Notes: a model not told the origin generated them from the sequence alone. A stretch of DNA of 64,000 nt from Massilia sp. erpn (GCF_024400215.1 NZ_CP053748.1:5828001-5892000); one strand, 5' to 3'. Positions 36,066 through 47,467 are shown, numbered from the stretch's first letter. Made by a program: numbers and translations.

Positions 36066-37421
36066 TTACGCCACCTCCAGTTCCTTGGTCAGCATGGCTT
36101 GCGGCACCAGCTCATCGTCCTCGTCGCCCGCTTCCACCGGACGCTCGGGCAGCACCAGGTTGAGGAAGACAGCCATCAGCGCGCCCACGGTGATGCCGGA
36201 GCCGAAGATCTCATGCACGAAGGCGGGCAGCTTGGACAGCAGCTCCGGCCGCACCGTCACGGCCAGGCCGCAGCCGACCGAGACGGCGATGATGATGCCG
36301 GTGCGTTTGTTCTGTTCCACCTTGCTCAGCATCTGCATGCCGGCCGCGATGATCATGGCGAACATCATCAGGCCCGCGCCGCCCAGCACCGGCTGCGGAA
36401 TCGTCACCACCACCGCGCCCAGCACCGGGAACAGGCCGGCCAGCGCCAGCAGCACGCCCGTCAGCGCCACCACATGGCGGCTCGCCACGCCGGTCAGCGA
36501 GACCACGCCCACGTTCTGCGCGAAGGTCGATACCGGAGGGCTGGACAGCACGGCGGCAAAGGCCGAACCCAGGCCGTCGCACAGCACGCCGCGCGCCAGC
36601 AGCTTGCCGCGCATCCTGGTCTGCGTGGCGCCGCCCAGGGCCATGAAGGTGCCGGTGGTTTCCACCATCGTCACCAGATAGGCAATCGCCATCGCCACGA
36701 TGCCGCTGAGCGGGAAGGTCAGCCCATAGTGCAGCGGCTGGGGCAGCGCGAAAATCTCGGCCTTGTGCACGGAGGAGAAATCCACCATGCCCAGACCCAG
36801 GCACACCAGATAGCCGATGAACATGCCCAGCACCACAGCGGCAGCCGAGAAGATGCCCTTCCCGTACTGCACCAGCGCGATCACGGCCACCAGCACGAAG
36901 ACGGCAATGCCCAGATTCATCGGCGCGCCATAGTTCGCGCCCGGCGCCTTGCCGCCCGCCGCCCAATCGATCGCCACCGGCACCAGGGACAGGCCGATCA
37001 TCGTCACCACCACGGCGGTCACGGAATGCGGGAACAGCTTGCGGATCTGCGGCATGAAGAAACTGCCGACGATCATCACCAGCGACGCCGCCAGCGAGGA
37101 GCCGAGAATGCCCGGCACGCCATGCTCCAGTCCCACCGAAATGGCCGCGCCGACAAAGGCGAAGCTGGTCCCCATCACGCAAGGCAGGCGGATGCCGACC
37201 GGCCCCACGCCCTTGCACTGGATGAAAGTGACGACGCCGGAGCCGAGCAGCGCGGCATTCACCAGCGCCACCATCTGGTCGGACGGCAGTTTAAGCACCG
37301 CCCCCACGACCAGGGGCACGGCGATGATCCCGCCCAGCGCGGCCAGCATATGCTGCAGGGCCAGCAGGACGGTCATAATCAAGGGCGGATGATCGTCCAC
37401 CTGGTAGAGCAGCTTGTTCAT
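36066..37421 (-). CDS. NCS2 purine/xanthine:cation symporter
   Basis: 451-residue permease of the nucleobase-cation symporter-2 family with about fourteen membrane segments. The N-terminal LLALQHMLAALGGIIAVPL carries the family QH motif, and the NCS2 signature region (VVTIPQPVLGGAGLMMFAMI) is present. It imports xanthine, urate or a related purine. The start at 37421 follows GGAG. It is upstream of the deaminase on the same strand (115-base gap), so they probably form a purine-use unit. Confidence 0.88.
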   Translation of the reverse strand: MNKLLYQVDDHPPLIMTVLLALQHMLAALGGIIAVPLVVGAVLKLPSDQMVALVNAALLGSGVVTFIQCKGVGPVGIRLPCVMGTSFAFVGAAISVGLEHGVPGILGSSLAASLVMIVGSFFMPQIRKLFPHSVTAVVVTMIGLSLVPVAIDWAAGGKAPGANYGAPMNLGIAVFVLVAVIALVQYGKGIFSAAAVVLGMFIGYLVCLGLGMVDFSSVHKAEIFALPQPLHYGLTFPLSGIVAMAIAYLVTMVETTGTFMALGGATQTRMRGKLLARGVLCDGLGSAFAAVLSSPPVSTFAQNVGVVSLTGVASRHVVALTGVLLALAGLFPVLGAVVVTIPQPVLGGAGLMMFAMIIAAGMQMLSKVEQNKRTGIIIAVSVGCGLAVTVRPELLSKLPAFVHEIFGSGITVGALMAVFLNLVLPERPVEAGDEDDELVPQAMLTKELEVA

Positions 37422-37758
37422 GTGTTGTCTCCATCGGTATTTTTCGGATGCTGTAGGCCCGGCCGGTGGCATGCGGCGGACGGAAAACAAAGCGGAAAGA
37501 ATGGGACAGGCGCATGGACTCGCCACCGGGGTACGGGACGGTTCGCGGTTGCGGCGGTGCAGGCACGGCGGTGGCTAGCTTGACACGCATGGGGCATCTC
37601 TCCAGTGAGGTGCAGCAGCGCCGCTTCTGCCGGCGACGTTGGATCAAGGCTTGTTAAAAATGACAGCCTTCAATGCAGCCCATGATGCCGCTGGCAGAAA
37701 TGATTGTCAACGATTTTTGTATACAATTTGTTCGCACTGCGGCAACGATGCTGCAGCA
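37422..37758. other. 337-base intergenic region without convincing gene
   Basis: Leader of the purine permease and 3' flank of the broken vapC gene. Short frames on both strands lack family character. A GGAGAG-preceded ATG at 37597 on the minus strand opens a frame that runs into the permease, but its composition is not protein-like. I looked for a purine or xanthine riboswitch and could not fold one with confidence. The only clear element is the palindrome at 37717-37726. Confidence 0.6.
37717..37726. promoter_or_regulatory. TTGTATACAA palindrome, possible GntR operator
   Basis: Ten-base perfect palindrome in an AT-rich patch about 300 bases before the permease start. TNGTNNNACNA-like sites are bound by FCD-type GntR regulators, and one is encoded at 33868-34575. 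The link is inferred. Confidence 0.35.
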
Positions 37759-38169
37759 TCAGGGGGATTTGAACGGGTTTCGGATGGTAAGCTGCCCTTC
37801 AACCAGCAAACCATTCTGCATATCCTCCGAATACAGGCTTGCGCAACCTGAGAGCAAGGCAGCAGAAACAACCAGGGAATCATAGAAGGACAGGCCGTGA
37901 CGCTCCGCAAGCTGCATCGCCTTGTCATGCGTTTGAATCGTCACGGCTTTAACCGTGCAAACCATGCGCACCTGCGCCAATACTTCGCGGATTTCAGCCC
38001 AGGACATGCCGAGTTTGCGCGCGGCGACCGAGGCGAATTCATTCAGGACTTGAACGCTGATGATGCCCCCTACGGACAGCAACTCCTCAGCGCGATCCGC
38101 CTTCGTGGCCTCTGCCTATAGCAGGTAGAGCAGAATATTGGTATCAAAAAACGGCTCAGCGGCGCTCAT
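37759..38169 (-). pseudogene. vapC-type PIN-domain toxin, broken by an in-frame stop
   Basis: The minus strand from 38169 reads MSAAEPFFDTNILLYLL, then a TAG stop at 38116-38118, then AEATKADRAEELLSVGGIIS in the same frame, continuing to the C-terminus (QTHDKAMQLAERHGLSFYDSL, SEDMQNGLLV). The intact PIN fold would have the N-terminal Asp (FDTNILLY) and later acidic residues. One base change explains the stop. Restart at a TTG (38082) would give a fragment without the first catalytic Asp, so the toxin should be inactive. It overlaps the antitoxin gene by 14 bases. Confidence 0.85.
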
Positions 38170-38389
38170 GGATGGCTTGGCGATCGAACTTGAAATCCAC
38201 TGGCAATTTGCCGCGGAACTTCCTTAGCTGAGCCAGCGGTTCGCCCGCATTGCGGTCCTTACTGGCTGTAAGCGAACGCTTGCCAATCACATGGATATCG
38301 ATGTGGTCTCCCGGCTTCAGACCAAGCGCTTCAACCACGGATGCCGGCAAGCGAACTGCCAAGCTATTGCCCCATTTTGCGACTTGCAT
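38156..38389 (-). CDS. VapB/MazE-type AbrB-fold antitoxin
   Basis: 77-residue antitoxin with an AbrB-type DNA-binding domain (MQVAKWGNSLAVRLPASVVE, LGLKPGDHIDIHV) and a C-terminal toxin-binding tail (LRKFRGKLPVDFKFDR). The start at 38389 follows GAGGGG. It remains open although its toxin gene downstream carries a stop codon. Confidence 0.85.
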   Translation of the reverse strand: MQVAKWGNSLAVRLPASVVEALGLKPGDHIDIHVIGKRSLTASKDRNAGEPLAQLRKFRGKLPVDFKFDRQAIHERR

Positions 38390-38505
38390 ATGCCCCTCGC
38401 AATCTGTCTTTGTGTGTATGTGAAGCATATCGTATCACGAGAAAATTCAGCGATTAATTGCCACGCCGCGCCGAAGGCGGAAGGCGTGGCATTGCCTCAA
38501 ACTAC

Positions 38506-40971
38506 TCAAACACGCAATGCCGCGGCAGGGTTCAGCCCCATCGCCGCCCAGGCTTGGCGGGCACCGGCCAGCGCGGCCATGACCAGGCCAATCGCCAGGG
38601 CAAAGACGGGCGCCCAGTAGGCAATCGGCGCCTGCTCGGCGAAGGAGGCAAGGAATTTGGCGATGACGAAGGCCGCCAGCGGCAGGCTGATGAGAGCCGG
38701 CAGCAGGACCATTACGCCCAGCTCACGGGCCACAAGCCGGCCGATATGCGCGCGCTGGGCGCCGAACAGCTTGCGCAGGGCGATTTCGCGCGTGCGGCGC
38801 TCCACCGCGTCGGCGGCCAGCACGTAAGCGCCAATGCCTGCGATCAGGAAGGCGATCGTAGTGGCGAAGGTGAGCATGCGCGCCACCCTGGCATCGGTGT
38901 CGTAGTTGGCGGCATAGATATCCTTGGCCGGGCGCATTTCCAGCACCGAGTTGGGGAAATAGGCTGGCCATAACCGCCGCACCACGCGCTCGATCTGCGG
39001 CAGCGGCAGCGCGGAACGGATGCTCAGCGTAGTGCCATCGGTCCACAGCTCATAGGCGGCGGGATAGGACGGTTCGCGCAGCGAATAAAAGTGGATTTCC
39101 GGCGCAATGCCGACCACGCGCTTGCTCACCATACCGTCCTTCTGCCCTTCCCCTTCGCCGCGGAACAGCAAGGTCTGGCCCAGCGCCTCTGCGGGCGTGG
39201 CGAAACCGAACTGGCGCGCCGCCAGTGCGTTGATCACCACGGGGACGCTATCGTTTTCCTTATCCTTCCCGGCCTCGAACAGGCGGCCGGCAACAGGACG
39301 GATGCCGTACTGCTCGAAGAAGTTGGCGCTGACCGATTTGACATCGACCGGCATGCCCTTTCCGCCTTCGCGCCGCATCTCCGTGCTCCAGCGGTTTTTC
39401 GAACGGCCCATGGCATCGGTGCTGACCGCAACGCCCACGACGCCGGGTGTGCGTTTGAGCGCTTCGATAAAGCTGCGCGCCTGTTCGCTGCGCCTGACCG
39501 CATGCGCTTCCGGCAAATCGACAATCAGCAGCGGCGCCGGGTCGAAGCCGGGCGAGGCCTCCATGGCGAAACGGGTCTGCCATGCCACCGCCAAGGTAAA
39601 GCTGGCCAGCCCCATCGCAACGCCGATCTGCAGCACGGTCAGAATCTGGCGCAGGCGCCGGCTGCCCAATGCTTCGGTGTCGGCGCGTCCAGCCAGTGCT
39701 TGCGAGGGTCGCACGCGAAAGGCGATCCATGCCGGATAAATCGCGGTCAGCAGACCAAGAAGCATGCCAATCAAAGCCGCCGCGCCGATATTCGGCGCCG
39801 TCAGCACGCCGCTCAGGTCGCGCTTCGTCAGTTCCCCGAACAGCGGCAATGCCAGCCAGGCCAGCAGCAGCCCGAGTGCCGTCGCCAGCAGCGCAAGCAG
39901 CAGCGATTCGGCCACGAATTGCCCTGCCAGCCGCGGCGCACCCGCACCCAGCACCTTGCGCATGCTGATCTCGCGCTGGCGCCGTATCACGCGGATGGTC
40001 GCCAGGTTCACATAATTGATCCCCGCCAGCAGCAGGATCAGGCCAGCCACGATCAGCAGCCCGACCAGCACGACCCGGCTGCCCCGGTCCACTTCATACG
40101 AAAAACGGTTCGGCGCCAGCTGCGTGTCGAAATAAGCTTCGCGCAAGGGCGACAGCATGATGTCCATGGCCTTGCGCTTGCCCAGGCGCGCGCGCACATC
40201 GGGCGGTATGCCCTGCGCCGCCGGCGCGCGGTCGATCGCCTGCTGCAGACTCTCGCCAACCGCTTCGGGCGAAGCACCCGGCTTCAGGCGCACCAGCAGA
40301 TAGCCCCACCAGCCGTTCGCGCCAATCAGCGCTTCGCTCCTTGCTTCCGCCGGCACCAGGGATGAGGCAATGCCATTCAAGGCTTCATAGGGAATGGTGG
40401 TATTCGCGGGGGGATCGCGCAGCACCGCTGCGATGCGCAGGCTGGCCGGCTGTTCCTGCACGCTGCTGGCGCGCACCGTGCGTCCCAGCACATCGGCGGT
40501 GCCGAACAGGCGTAGCGCGGTCTTTTCGGTGATGGCGAAGCTGTCCGGCTGCGTCAGCGCCGCATTCAGATCGCCTTTCAGCGCCCGCAGTCCCATCATC
40601 TCGGCAAAGCCGGGCAGCACGGTCAGGCTTTTCAGCTTGCGCAGCTGGGTGTCGGCCTGCACGGTGAGCGGCAGCCAATTGACAAAGCCGCTGGCGGCAG
40701 CCACGCCCGGCGTTCTTTCCGCCGCGCCGCGCAGCAGGGTGGGCGCCTGGTCGGTCCAGTCGGCATAGTCGCCCATATTCTGGCGCTGCTTGATCAGATA
40801 AACATGGTCGGCATCCGGCACATGCGCATTGTATTGCCAGGAATAGCGCGCAAAACCAAGCAGCAGCAGGCATGCGGCCAGGCCCACGCCCAGGCCCAGG
40901 ATCGCCACCAGGGAAAAAGCCGGGTCTTGCATCAGGATGCGCAGGCCAATGCGAAAATCTCTGAACCTCAT
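38506..40971 (-). CDS. FtsX/MacB-type ABC permease
   Basis: 821-residue permease with a first membrane helix (DPAFSLVAILGLGVGLAAC), a MacB-like periplasmic domain, three membrane helices (about 290-420) with INYVNLATIRVIRRQREISM, a second periplasmic domain and three final helices (RRTREIALRKLFGAQRAHI). The double MacB-FtsX layout belongs to the large permeases often found in gene groups with an ATPase, but no ATP-binding subunit is adjacent. GGAGGAGAG precedes the start. Probably an exporter or mechanotransmission component; substrate unknown. Confidence 0.85.
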   Translation of the reverse strand: MRFRDFRIGLRILMQDPAFSLVAILGLGVGLAACLLLLGFARYSWQYNAHVPDADHVYLIKQRQNMGDYADWTDQAPTLLRGAAERTPGVAAASGFVNWLPLTVQADTQLRKLKSLTVLPGFAEMMGLRALKGDLNAALTQPDSFAITEKTALRLFGTADVLGRTVRASSVQEQPASLRIAAVLRDPPANTTIPYEALNGIASSLVPAEARSEALIGANGWWGYLLVRLKPGASPEAVGESLQQAIDRAPAAQGIPPDVRARLGKRKAMDIMLSPLREAYFDTQLAPNRFSYEVDRGSRVVLVGLLIVAGLILLLAGINYVNLATIRVIRRQREISMRKVLGAGAPRLAGQFVAESLLLALLATALGLLLAWLALPLFGELTKRDLSGVLTAPNIGAAALIGMLLGLLTAIYPAWIAFRVRPSQALAGRADTEALGSRRLRQILTVLQIGVAMGLASFTLAVAWQTRFAMEASPGFDPAPLLIVDLPEAHAVRRSEQARSFIEALKRTPGVVGVAVSTDAMGRSKNRWSTEMRREGGKGMPVDVKSVSANFFEQYGIRPVAGRLFEAGKDKENDSVPVVINALAARQFGFATPAEALGQTLLFRGEGEGQKDGMVSKRVVGIAPEIHFYSLREPSYPAAYELWTDGTTLSIRSALPLPQIERVVRRLWPAYFPNSVLEMRPAKDIYAANYDTDARVARMLTFATTIAFLIAGIGAYVLAADAVERRTREIALRKLFGAQRAHIGRLVARELGVMVLLPALISLPLAAFVIAKFLASFAEQAPIAYWAPVFALAIGLVMAALAGARQAWAAMGLNPAAALRV

Positions 40972-41140
40972 CTCTCCTCCGTTCTATTTAAGGGTGAAAA
41001 CCCTGTTAGAGCAAAGGATGTGCCAGCGCAGGAAGGCGCTTGAATGCGGCGTTTTTCGTGTACGCTGCGCAGGCAGTGTGCAGTTCCGGACAGCGGCGCT
41101 TGCGAAGGCTGTTCAGAACTGGACACTTGGACAGCCGGCC

Positions 41141-42448
41141 TTACTTCTTGCCCGCATCCGCATCGAGCGAACGCAGGAAGGCCAGCTTGTCGGCGATCTT
41201 GCTTTCCAGGCCGCGCGGCACCGGCTGATACCAGCCCGGCTCGCGCATATCGTCGGGGAAGTAGGTTTCGCCGGCCGCATAGGCGTTCGGCTCGTCGTGG
41301 GCGTAGCGGTAGTCGTGGCCGTGGCCCAGCTCTTTCATCAACTTGGTCGGCGCGTTGCGCAGGTGGACCGGCACCTCGCGCGACTTGTCGCGCTTGACGA
41401 ACGCCATGGCGGCGTTGAAGGCGTTGTAGCCCGCGTTGCTCTTGGCGGCGACGGCCAGGTAGATCACGGCCTGGCCCAGCGCCAGCTCGCCTTCCGGCGA
41501 ACCCAGACGCTCATAGGTGGCAGCGGCATCGTTGGCCATGGTCAGGGCGCGCGGGTCGGCCAGGCCGATGTCTTCCCAGGCCATGCGCACGATGCGGCGC
41601 GCCAGGTAGCGCGGATCGGCGCCGCCGTCGATCATGCGGCAGAACCAGTACAGGGCGGCGTCGGGATTGGAACCGCGCACGGATTTATGCAGGGCCGAGA
41701 TCTGGTCGTAGAAATTGTCGCCGCCCTTGTCGAAGCGGCGCGCATTCAAGGTCATGGCGTTTTCGACGAAACTGGCATCGATCTTTTCCACGCCGGCCGA
41801 CTTGGCGGCCGTATCGGCCTGCTCCAGCAGATTCAGGAAGCGGCGCGCATCGCCGTCGGCAAAGCCGACCAGGGTATCCACCGCCACCTCCTCGAACTGC
41901 AGATCCGGCAGCGAGACTTGCTGCGCCTTGGCCAGCAGCTGGCGCATTTCCTCGTCGCTCAGCGATTTCAGCACATACACCTGGGCACGCGACAGCAGCG
42001 CCGAATTGACTTCGAAACTGGGATTCTCGGTGGTGGCACCGATGAACGTCACCAGGCCCGATTCCACGAAAGGCAGCAAGGCATCCTGCTGCGCCTTGTT
42101 GAAGCGGTGGATCTCGTCAACGAAGAGGATGGTGTGCTTGCGGTACTGGTCCAGGTTCTGCTGCGCCTGGTCCATGGCGGCGCGGATATCCTTGACGCCC
42201 GCGAACACCGCCGACAGCGCGATGAAGGACGCATCGAAGGCGTGCGCCGTCAGCCGCGCCAGCGTGGTCTTGCCGACGCCGGGCGGCCCCCACAGGATCA
42301 TCGAGTGCGGTTTGCCGGCCTGGAAGGCCAGGCGCAGCGGCTTGCCCTCGCCCAGCAAATGGGTCTGGCCGATCACCTCGTCCAGGGTTTTCGGACGCAG
42401 CGCTTCGGCCAGGGGCTGGCGCGGTTCGGTTGAGAAAAGGTCGGCCAT
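41141..42448 (-). CDS. rarA: replication-associated recombination protein A
   Basis: 435-residue AAA+ ATPase (RarA/MgsA), a clamp-loader-like protein acting at stalled replication forks. Walker A is GPPGVGKTTLAR and Walker B is LFVDEIHRFNKAQQDALLP; the C-terminal tetramerisation region includes SVRGSNPDAALYWFCRMIDG. It follows ftsK and lolA on the same strand in conserved order. Confidence 0.95.
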   Translation of the reverse strand: MADLFSTEPRQPLAEALRPKTLDEVIGQTHLLGEGKPLRLAFQAGKPHSMILWGPPGVGKTTLARLTAHAFDASFIALSAVFAGVKDIRAAMDQAQQNLDQYRKHTILFVDEIHRFNKAQQDALLPFVESGLVTFIGATTENPSFEVNSALLSRAQVYVLKSLSDEEMRQLLAKAQQVSLPDLQFEEVAVDTLVGFADGDARRFLNLLEQADTAAKSAGVEKIDASFVENAMTLNARRFDKGGDNFYDQISALHKSVRGSNPDAALYWFCRMIDGGADPRYLARRIVRMAWEDIGLADPRALTMANDAAATYERLGSPEGELALGQAVIYLAVAAKSNAGYNAFNAAMAFVKRDKSREVPVHLRNAPTKLMKELGHGHDYRYAHDEPNAYAAGETYFPDDMREPGWYQPVPRGLESKIADKLAFLRSLDADAGKK

Positions 42449-42500
42449 AATCTTTGTCGGTGGAGGCGCCGCAACGCTCCACGTTGCGCTGCCGGGAAAC

Positions 42501-43142
42501 TTAATTATTCAGGACGTCGGCGCCCTTGGGCATGACAAATTTAAAAGCGCCAGCATTCAAGGCCGGATTCTTCTCGAACTTGCGGAAGGACAGCAGCGAG
42601 GTCTGGCCGAAGTTATCCTTCAGCTCCATCGCTTCCGGCGTGCCGCTGCGCAGGCCGATCAGGATCTGCTCGAAGCTGGTGTCCTTGGTCTTCGGGATGG
42701 CCTTCAGCCACTCCAGGCCATCGCGCGTGCCCGCCTCGCTCAGGGTGAAATTCTTGTCCAGCTCATTGCTGCCGAACAGGATGGCGGCGGGCGAGGAGCC
42801 AAGCGCATCGCCCAGCTTTTTCACCGTGACCTGGTTCAAGTCTTTGTCGTAGATATACAACTGTTCGCCATCGGCCTGCAGCAGCTGCTCGTAAGGCTTT
42901 TGATAATTCCAGATGAATTTGCCGGGACGGGCGAACACGAAGGTGCCGGTGGAAGGCTGCGACACCTTGCCGCCGCTCTCGGCGTTCTTCACCAGTTTTT
43001 GCGTGAACTCGCCCTTGGCCGACTTGGTGCCGGCCACAAAGGTCTTGAACTGTTCCAGCGCCGTGGCGCCGGCCACGCCCGACAGGCTTGCCAGCAGCAA
43101 GCCGCCTGCCGCCAGCGCGGCCTTGAGTTTGAATTGCTTCAT
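42501..43142 (-). CDS. lolA: outer-membrane lipoprotein carrier protein
   Basis: 213-residue periplasmic chaperone that carries lipoproteins from LolCDE to LolB. It has a signal peptide (KAALAAGGLLLASLSGVAGA), then FVAGTKSAKGEFTQKLV, FVFARPGKFIWNYQKPYEQL and QLYIYDKDLNQVTVKKL, all family hallmarks. It lies between ftsK and rarA, 14 bases after ftsK. Confidence 0.95.
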   Translation of the reverse strand: MKQFKLKAALAAGGLLLASLSGVAGATALEQFKTFVAGTKSAKGEFTQKLVKNAESGGKVSQPSTGTFVFARPGKFIWNYQKPYEQLLQADGEQLYIYDKDLNQVTVKKLGDALGSSPAAILFGSNELDKNFTLSEAGTRDGLEWLKAIPKTKDTSFEQILIGLRSGTPEAMELKDNFGQTSLLSFRKFEKNPALNAGAFKFVMPKGADVLNN

Positions 43143-43156
43143 ACGTCGTCGATTCC

Positions 43157-45517
43157 TTATTCTGCGCTGTCGGACGGGGCGAGGATGTCGCGGTTGCCGT
43201 TCGACTGCATGGCCGAGACCACGCCGCTGTTTTCCATTTGCTCCAGCAGGCGCGCCGCGCGGTTGTAGCCGATGCGCAGATGGCGCTGCACCAGCGAGAT
43301 CGAAGCGCGGCGGTGCTTGAGCACCACCTGCACGGCCTGATCGTACATCGGGTCGGCTTCGCCGCCGCCCTCGCCGCCACCGCCACCAGCGGCATCGCCG
43401 CCGCCTTCGCCATCCAGCGTGCCGCCTTCCAGGATGCCCTCGATATAGTTGGGCTCACCCTGGGCTTTCAAGTGCTTGACCACGCGGTGCACCTCATCGT
43501 CCGAGACGAAGGCGCCGTGCACGCGCACCGGCAGGCCGGTGCCGGGCGGCATATACAGCATATCGCCCATGCCCAGCAGGGTTTCCGCGCCCATCTGGTC
43601 GAGAATGGTGCGCGAGTCGATCTTGGACGAGACCTGGAAGGCGATACGGGTCGGGATATTCGCCTTGATCAAGCCTGTGATCACGTCTACAGATGGGCGC
43701 TGCGTCGCCAGAATCAAGTGCAGGCCGGCCGCGCGGGCTTTTTGCGCGATACGCGCGATCAGCTCTTCCACCTTTTTACCGACCACCATCATCAGGTCGG
43801 CCAGCTCGTCGATGATGATGACGATGGTGGGCAGCTTCTCCAGCGGCTCGGGCGAATCCGGCGTCAGGCTGAACGGATTCGGGATATGTTCTTCCTTCTT
43901 GGCTGCTTCGGCGATCTTGGCGTTGTAGCCGGCCAGGTTACGCACGCCCAGCTTGGACATCAGCTTGTAGCGGCGCTCCATCTCGTTCACCGCCCAGTTC
44001 AGCGCGTGGCCGGCCTGGCGCATATCGGTGACGACCGGCGCCAGCAAGTGCGGAATGCCTTCGTAGACCGACATCTCCAGCATTTTCGGGTCGATCAGGA
44101 TCATGCGCACATCGGCCGGATCGGCCTTGTACAGCAGCGACAGGATGGTGGCGTTGATGCCCACCGACTTGCCGGAACCGGTCGTACCGGCCACCAGCAA
44201 GTGCGGCATCTTGGCCAGGTCGGCCACCACCGGTTTGCCGGCGATGTCCTTGCCCAGGGCCACGGTCAGCGACGAGGGATTGTCGTTATACACCTTGGAG
44301 CCGAGGATCTCGGTCAGGCGCACGATCTGGCGCTTCGAGTTCGGCAGCTCCAGCGCCATATAGTTTTTGCCGGGGATGGTTTCCACCACGCGGATCGACG
44401 TCAGCGACAACGAACGCGCCAGGTCGCGCGCCAGGTTGACGATCTGCGAACCTTTGACGCCGGTGGCCGGTTCGATTTCGTAGCGCGTCACCACCGGGCC
44501 GGGGTAAGCCGCCACCACCTTGGCTTCCACGCCAAAGTCGGACAGCTTCTTCTCGATCAGGCGGCTGGTGAATTCCAGCGTTTCCACCGACACGGTTTCC
44601 TGGGCCGGCGGCGCCTCGTCCAGCAGCGAGAGCGGCGGCAGATCGGTGTTTTCCAGATCCTGGAACAGGCTGGCCTGCTTCTCTTTCTGCACGCGCTCGG
44701 ACTTCGGCACTTCCACCACTTGCGGCTCGACCTTGATGGTGGGCGCGGCAACCGGGTGCTTCTCCACATGCTTGGCGCGCTCCTGCACCACCACTTCCTC
44801 GCGCTTGACGGTGGCCACTTCGCCCTGGCGGCGGTCCTGGCGGTCTTCCATGCGCATGCGGAACCAGTCGAAGGCATGCTCCACCAGCTCGCCGATACGC
44901 TCGGCCACGGCCATCCACGACACATGGAAATACAAGCTGAAGCCCAGGCCAAACAGCAGCAGCAGCATCAGGGTGGCGCCGGTAAAGCCCAGGCCCACAT
45001 GGGCCGAATGGCCGATCAGCTGGCCCAGCACCCCGCCCGGGGCACGCGGCAGCTGCACATGCAGGGTGTACATGCGCAGGTATTCCAGGCCCATGCTGCC
45101 GACCAGCATGAGGAAAAAGCCGATCACGCCGATCAGCCAGACTTCGCGGTGTACCGGCTCCTCTTCCTTCTCCAGCACGAAGCGGTGAGTCAGACGGCGG
45201 TAGCCGCGCCAGACGAAGCGGATCAGGATCACGCACCACCACCAGGCCGAAAAGCCGAAAATGAAGAGCAGCAGGTCGGACAACCAGGCGCCGAAATGGC
45301 CGCCCAGATTGCGCACCTTGGGCACTTCGCTGGCGTGCGACCAGCCCGGATCGAGCTTGTTATAGCTGAGCAGGATCAGTACAAAATACAGGCAAACGGC
45401 GGCCAGCGCGAACCAGCGCGCCTCCGACAGCAGGCGCACCATGCGGCTCGGCAGTGGCTGGCGCTCAGTCGTGCTGCGCGTGTAACTATTCGTTGTCTGT
45501 TGGCTCGTTTTGCTCAT
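43157..45517 (-). CDS. ftsK: DNA translocase FtsK
   Basis: 786-residue septal DNA pump. Four membrane helices lie in about residues 25-200, then a linker, and the RecA-like motor with Walker A ([14 protein letters not shown]) and Walker B ([13 protein letters not shown]). The C-terminal gamma domain ([20 protein letters not shown]), which reads KOPS sites and activates XerCD, is present. A Gly-rich linker ([15 protein letters not shown]) just before it is longer than usual. It is divergent from trxB. Confidence 0.96.
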   Translation of the reverse strand: MSKTSQQTTNSYTRSTTERQPLPSRMVRLLSEARWFALAAVCLYFVLILLSYNKLDPGWSHASEVPKVRNLGGHFGAWLSDLLLFIFGFSAWWWCVILIRFVWRGYRRLTHRFVLEKEEEPVHREVWLIGVIGFFLMLVGSMGLEYLRMYTLHVQLPRAPGGVLGQLIGHSAHVGLGFTGATLMLLLLFGLGFSLYFHVSWMAVAERIGELVEHAFDWFRMRMEDRQDRRQGEVATVKREEVVVQERAKHVEKHPVAAPTIKVEPQVVEVPKSERVQKEKQASLFQDLENTDLPPLSLLDEAPPAQETVSVETLEFTSRLIEKKLSDFGVEAKVVAAYPGPVVTRYEIEPATGVKGSQIVNLARDLARSLSLTSIRVVETIPGKNYMALELPNSKRQIVRLTEILGSKVYNDNPSSLTVALGKDIAGKPVVADLAKMPHLLVAGTTGSGKSVGINATILSLLYKADPADVRMILIDPKMLEMSVYEGIPHLLAPVVTDMRQAGHALNWAVNEMERRYKLMSKLGVRNLAGYNAKIAEAAKKEEHIPNPFSLTPDSPEPLEKLPTIVIIIDELADLMMVVGKKVEELIARIAQKARAAGLHLILATQRPSVDVITGLIKANIPTRIAFQVSSKIDSRTILDQMGAETLLGMGDMLYMPPGTGLPVRVHGAFVSDDEVHRVVKHLKAQGEPNYIEGILEGGTLDGEGGGDAAGGGGGEGGGEADPMYDQAVQVVLKHRRASISLVQRHLRIGYNRAARLLEQMENSGVVSAMQSNGNRDILAPSDSAE

Positions 45518-45626
45518 TGCTACAGGTGGATGTTGCGTACGGGGAATAACATGATTGCGCTTATTCTAAGCGATTGAGAGTCAAACTGGCCTTTCAATTC
45601 ATCGGAAATAGCGCTTGGGCTTATAA

Positions 45627-46661
<1,035 letters not shown>

Positions 46662-46666
46662 GCGCC

Positions 46667-47353
46667 ATGGCGGGACTGAAGGATTTCGCCGACCTGAAAT
46701 CCCTGGGCAAGCAGCTCAGGGAACAGGGCGAGGAGCGCAAGGCCGCCGAGGCCGAACGCGTCAAACGCGAAAAGGTGCAGGCGCAGGAGGCCAATCTGTT
46801 CCAGGCCAATCTGGCGGGCGTGAAGCGCATGGCGCCATCCGACCGCTATGTGCCCAAGCCGCCTTCAGCGCCCGCCATGCCGGTTGCCGCCGGCCCGCGC
46901 AAGCCGCTGACGGCCAAGGAACAGGCGGAAGACGACCAGGCCGTGCTGCGCGAGTCGCTGTCCGACCTGTTTGAAGTCGACCACTATATGGAAGAAGACC
47001 CGTCGCTGAACTACGCCGCTCCCGGCGTCGGTCCCGACGTGGTGAAGAAGATGCGCAAGGGCCACTGGCCGGTGCAGGCCGAACTCGATCTGCATGGCCT
47101 CAACCGCGACGGTGCGCGCGACGCGCTGGGCGACTTCCTGCGCAAAGCCGTGATGCGCAACCAGCGCTGCGTGTGCGTGATCCATGGCCGCGGCCTGGGG
47201 TCGCGGCGCCAGGAGCCGGTACTCAAGTCCATGGTGCACAGCTGGCTGGTGCAGACCGATGGCGTGATCGCCTTCTGCCAGGCGCGCTCGGACGAAGGCG
47301 GCGAAGGCGCCCTGATCGTGCTGCTGCGCGCCGCCCTGCAGCCGCAACGCTGA
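46667..47353 (+). CDS. Smr-domain protein
   Basis: 228-residue protein with a charged helical N-terminus (FADLKSLGKQLREQGEERKA) and a C-terminal Smr domain (ELDLHGLNRDGARDALGDFL, VCVIHGRGLGSRR). Smr domains are nucleases acting on DNA junctions or RNA. It starts five bases after trxB and is likely co-transcribed with it. Confidence 0.9.
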   Translation: MAGLKDFADLKSLGKQLREQGEERKAAEAERVKREKVQAQEANLFQANLAGVKRMAPSDRYVPKPPSAPAMPVAAGPRKPLTAKEQAEDDQAVLRESLSDLFEVDHYMEEDPSLNYAAPGVGPDVVKKMRKGHWPVQAELDLHGLNRDGARDALGDFLRKAVMRNQRCVCVIHGRGLGSRRQEPVLKSMVHSWLVQTDGVIAFCQARSDEGGEGALIVLLRAALQPQR

Positions 47354-47373
47354 TTTTCAGCAACAATTATTGA

Positions 47374-47396
47374 AAACCGGCCGCACGGGCCGGTTT
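47374..47396 (+). terminator. probable terminator after smr gene
   Basis: Stem AAACCGGCC/GGCCGGTTT with five-base loop, 21 bases after the stop. The U-run is short, so it may be weak. Confidence 0.55.
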
Positions 47397-47467
47397 AGCC
47401 CTTCTCGCAAGGGCGGGCCTCATGTTAACCTGTGGTCATCTGTAACTTTCCAACAAGAACCACATAC

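Noticed and set aside
37422..37660. Purine or xanthine riboswitch in the permease leader
   Set aside because: No conserved core could be recognised by eye; needs a covariance-model search.
37759..38082. Intact short PIN toxin starting at TTG 38082
   Set aside because: It lacks the N-terminal Asp strand, which is found upstream in the same frame before a TAG.
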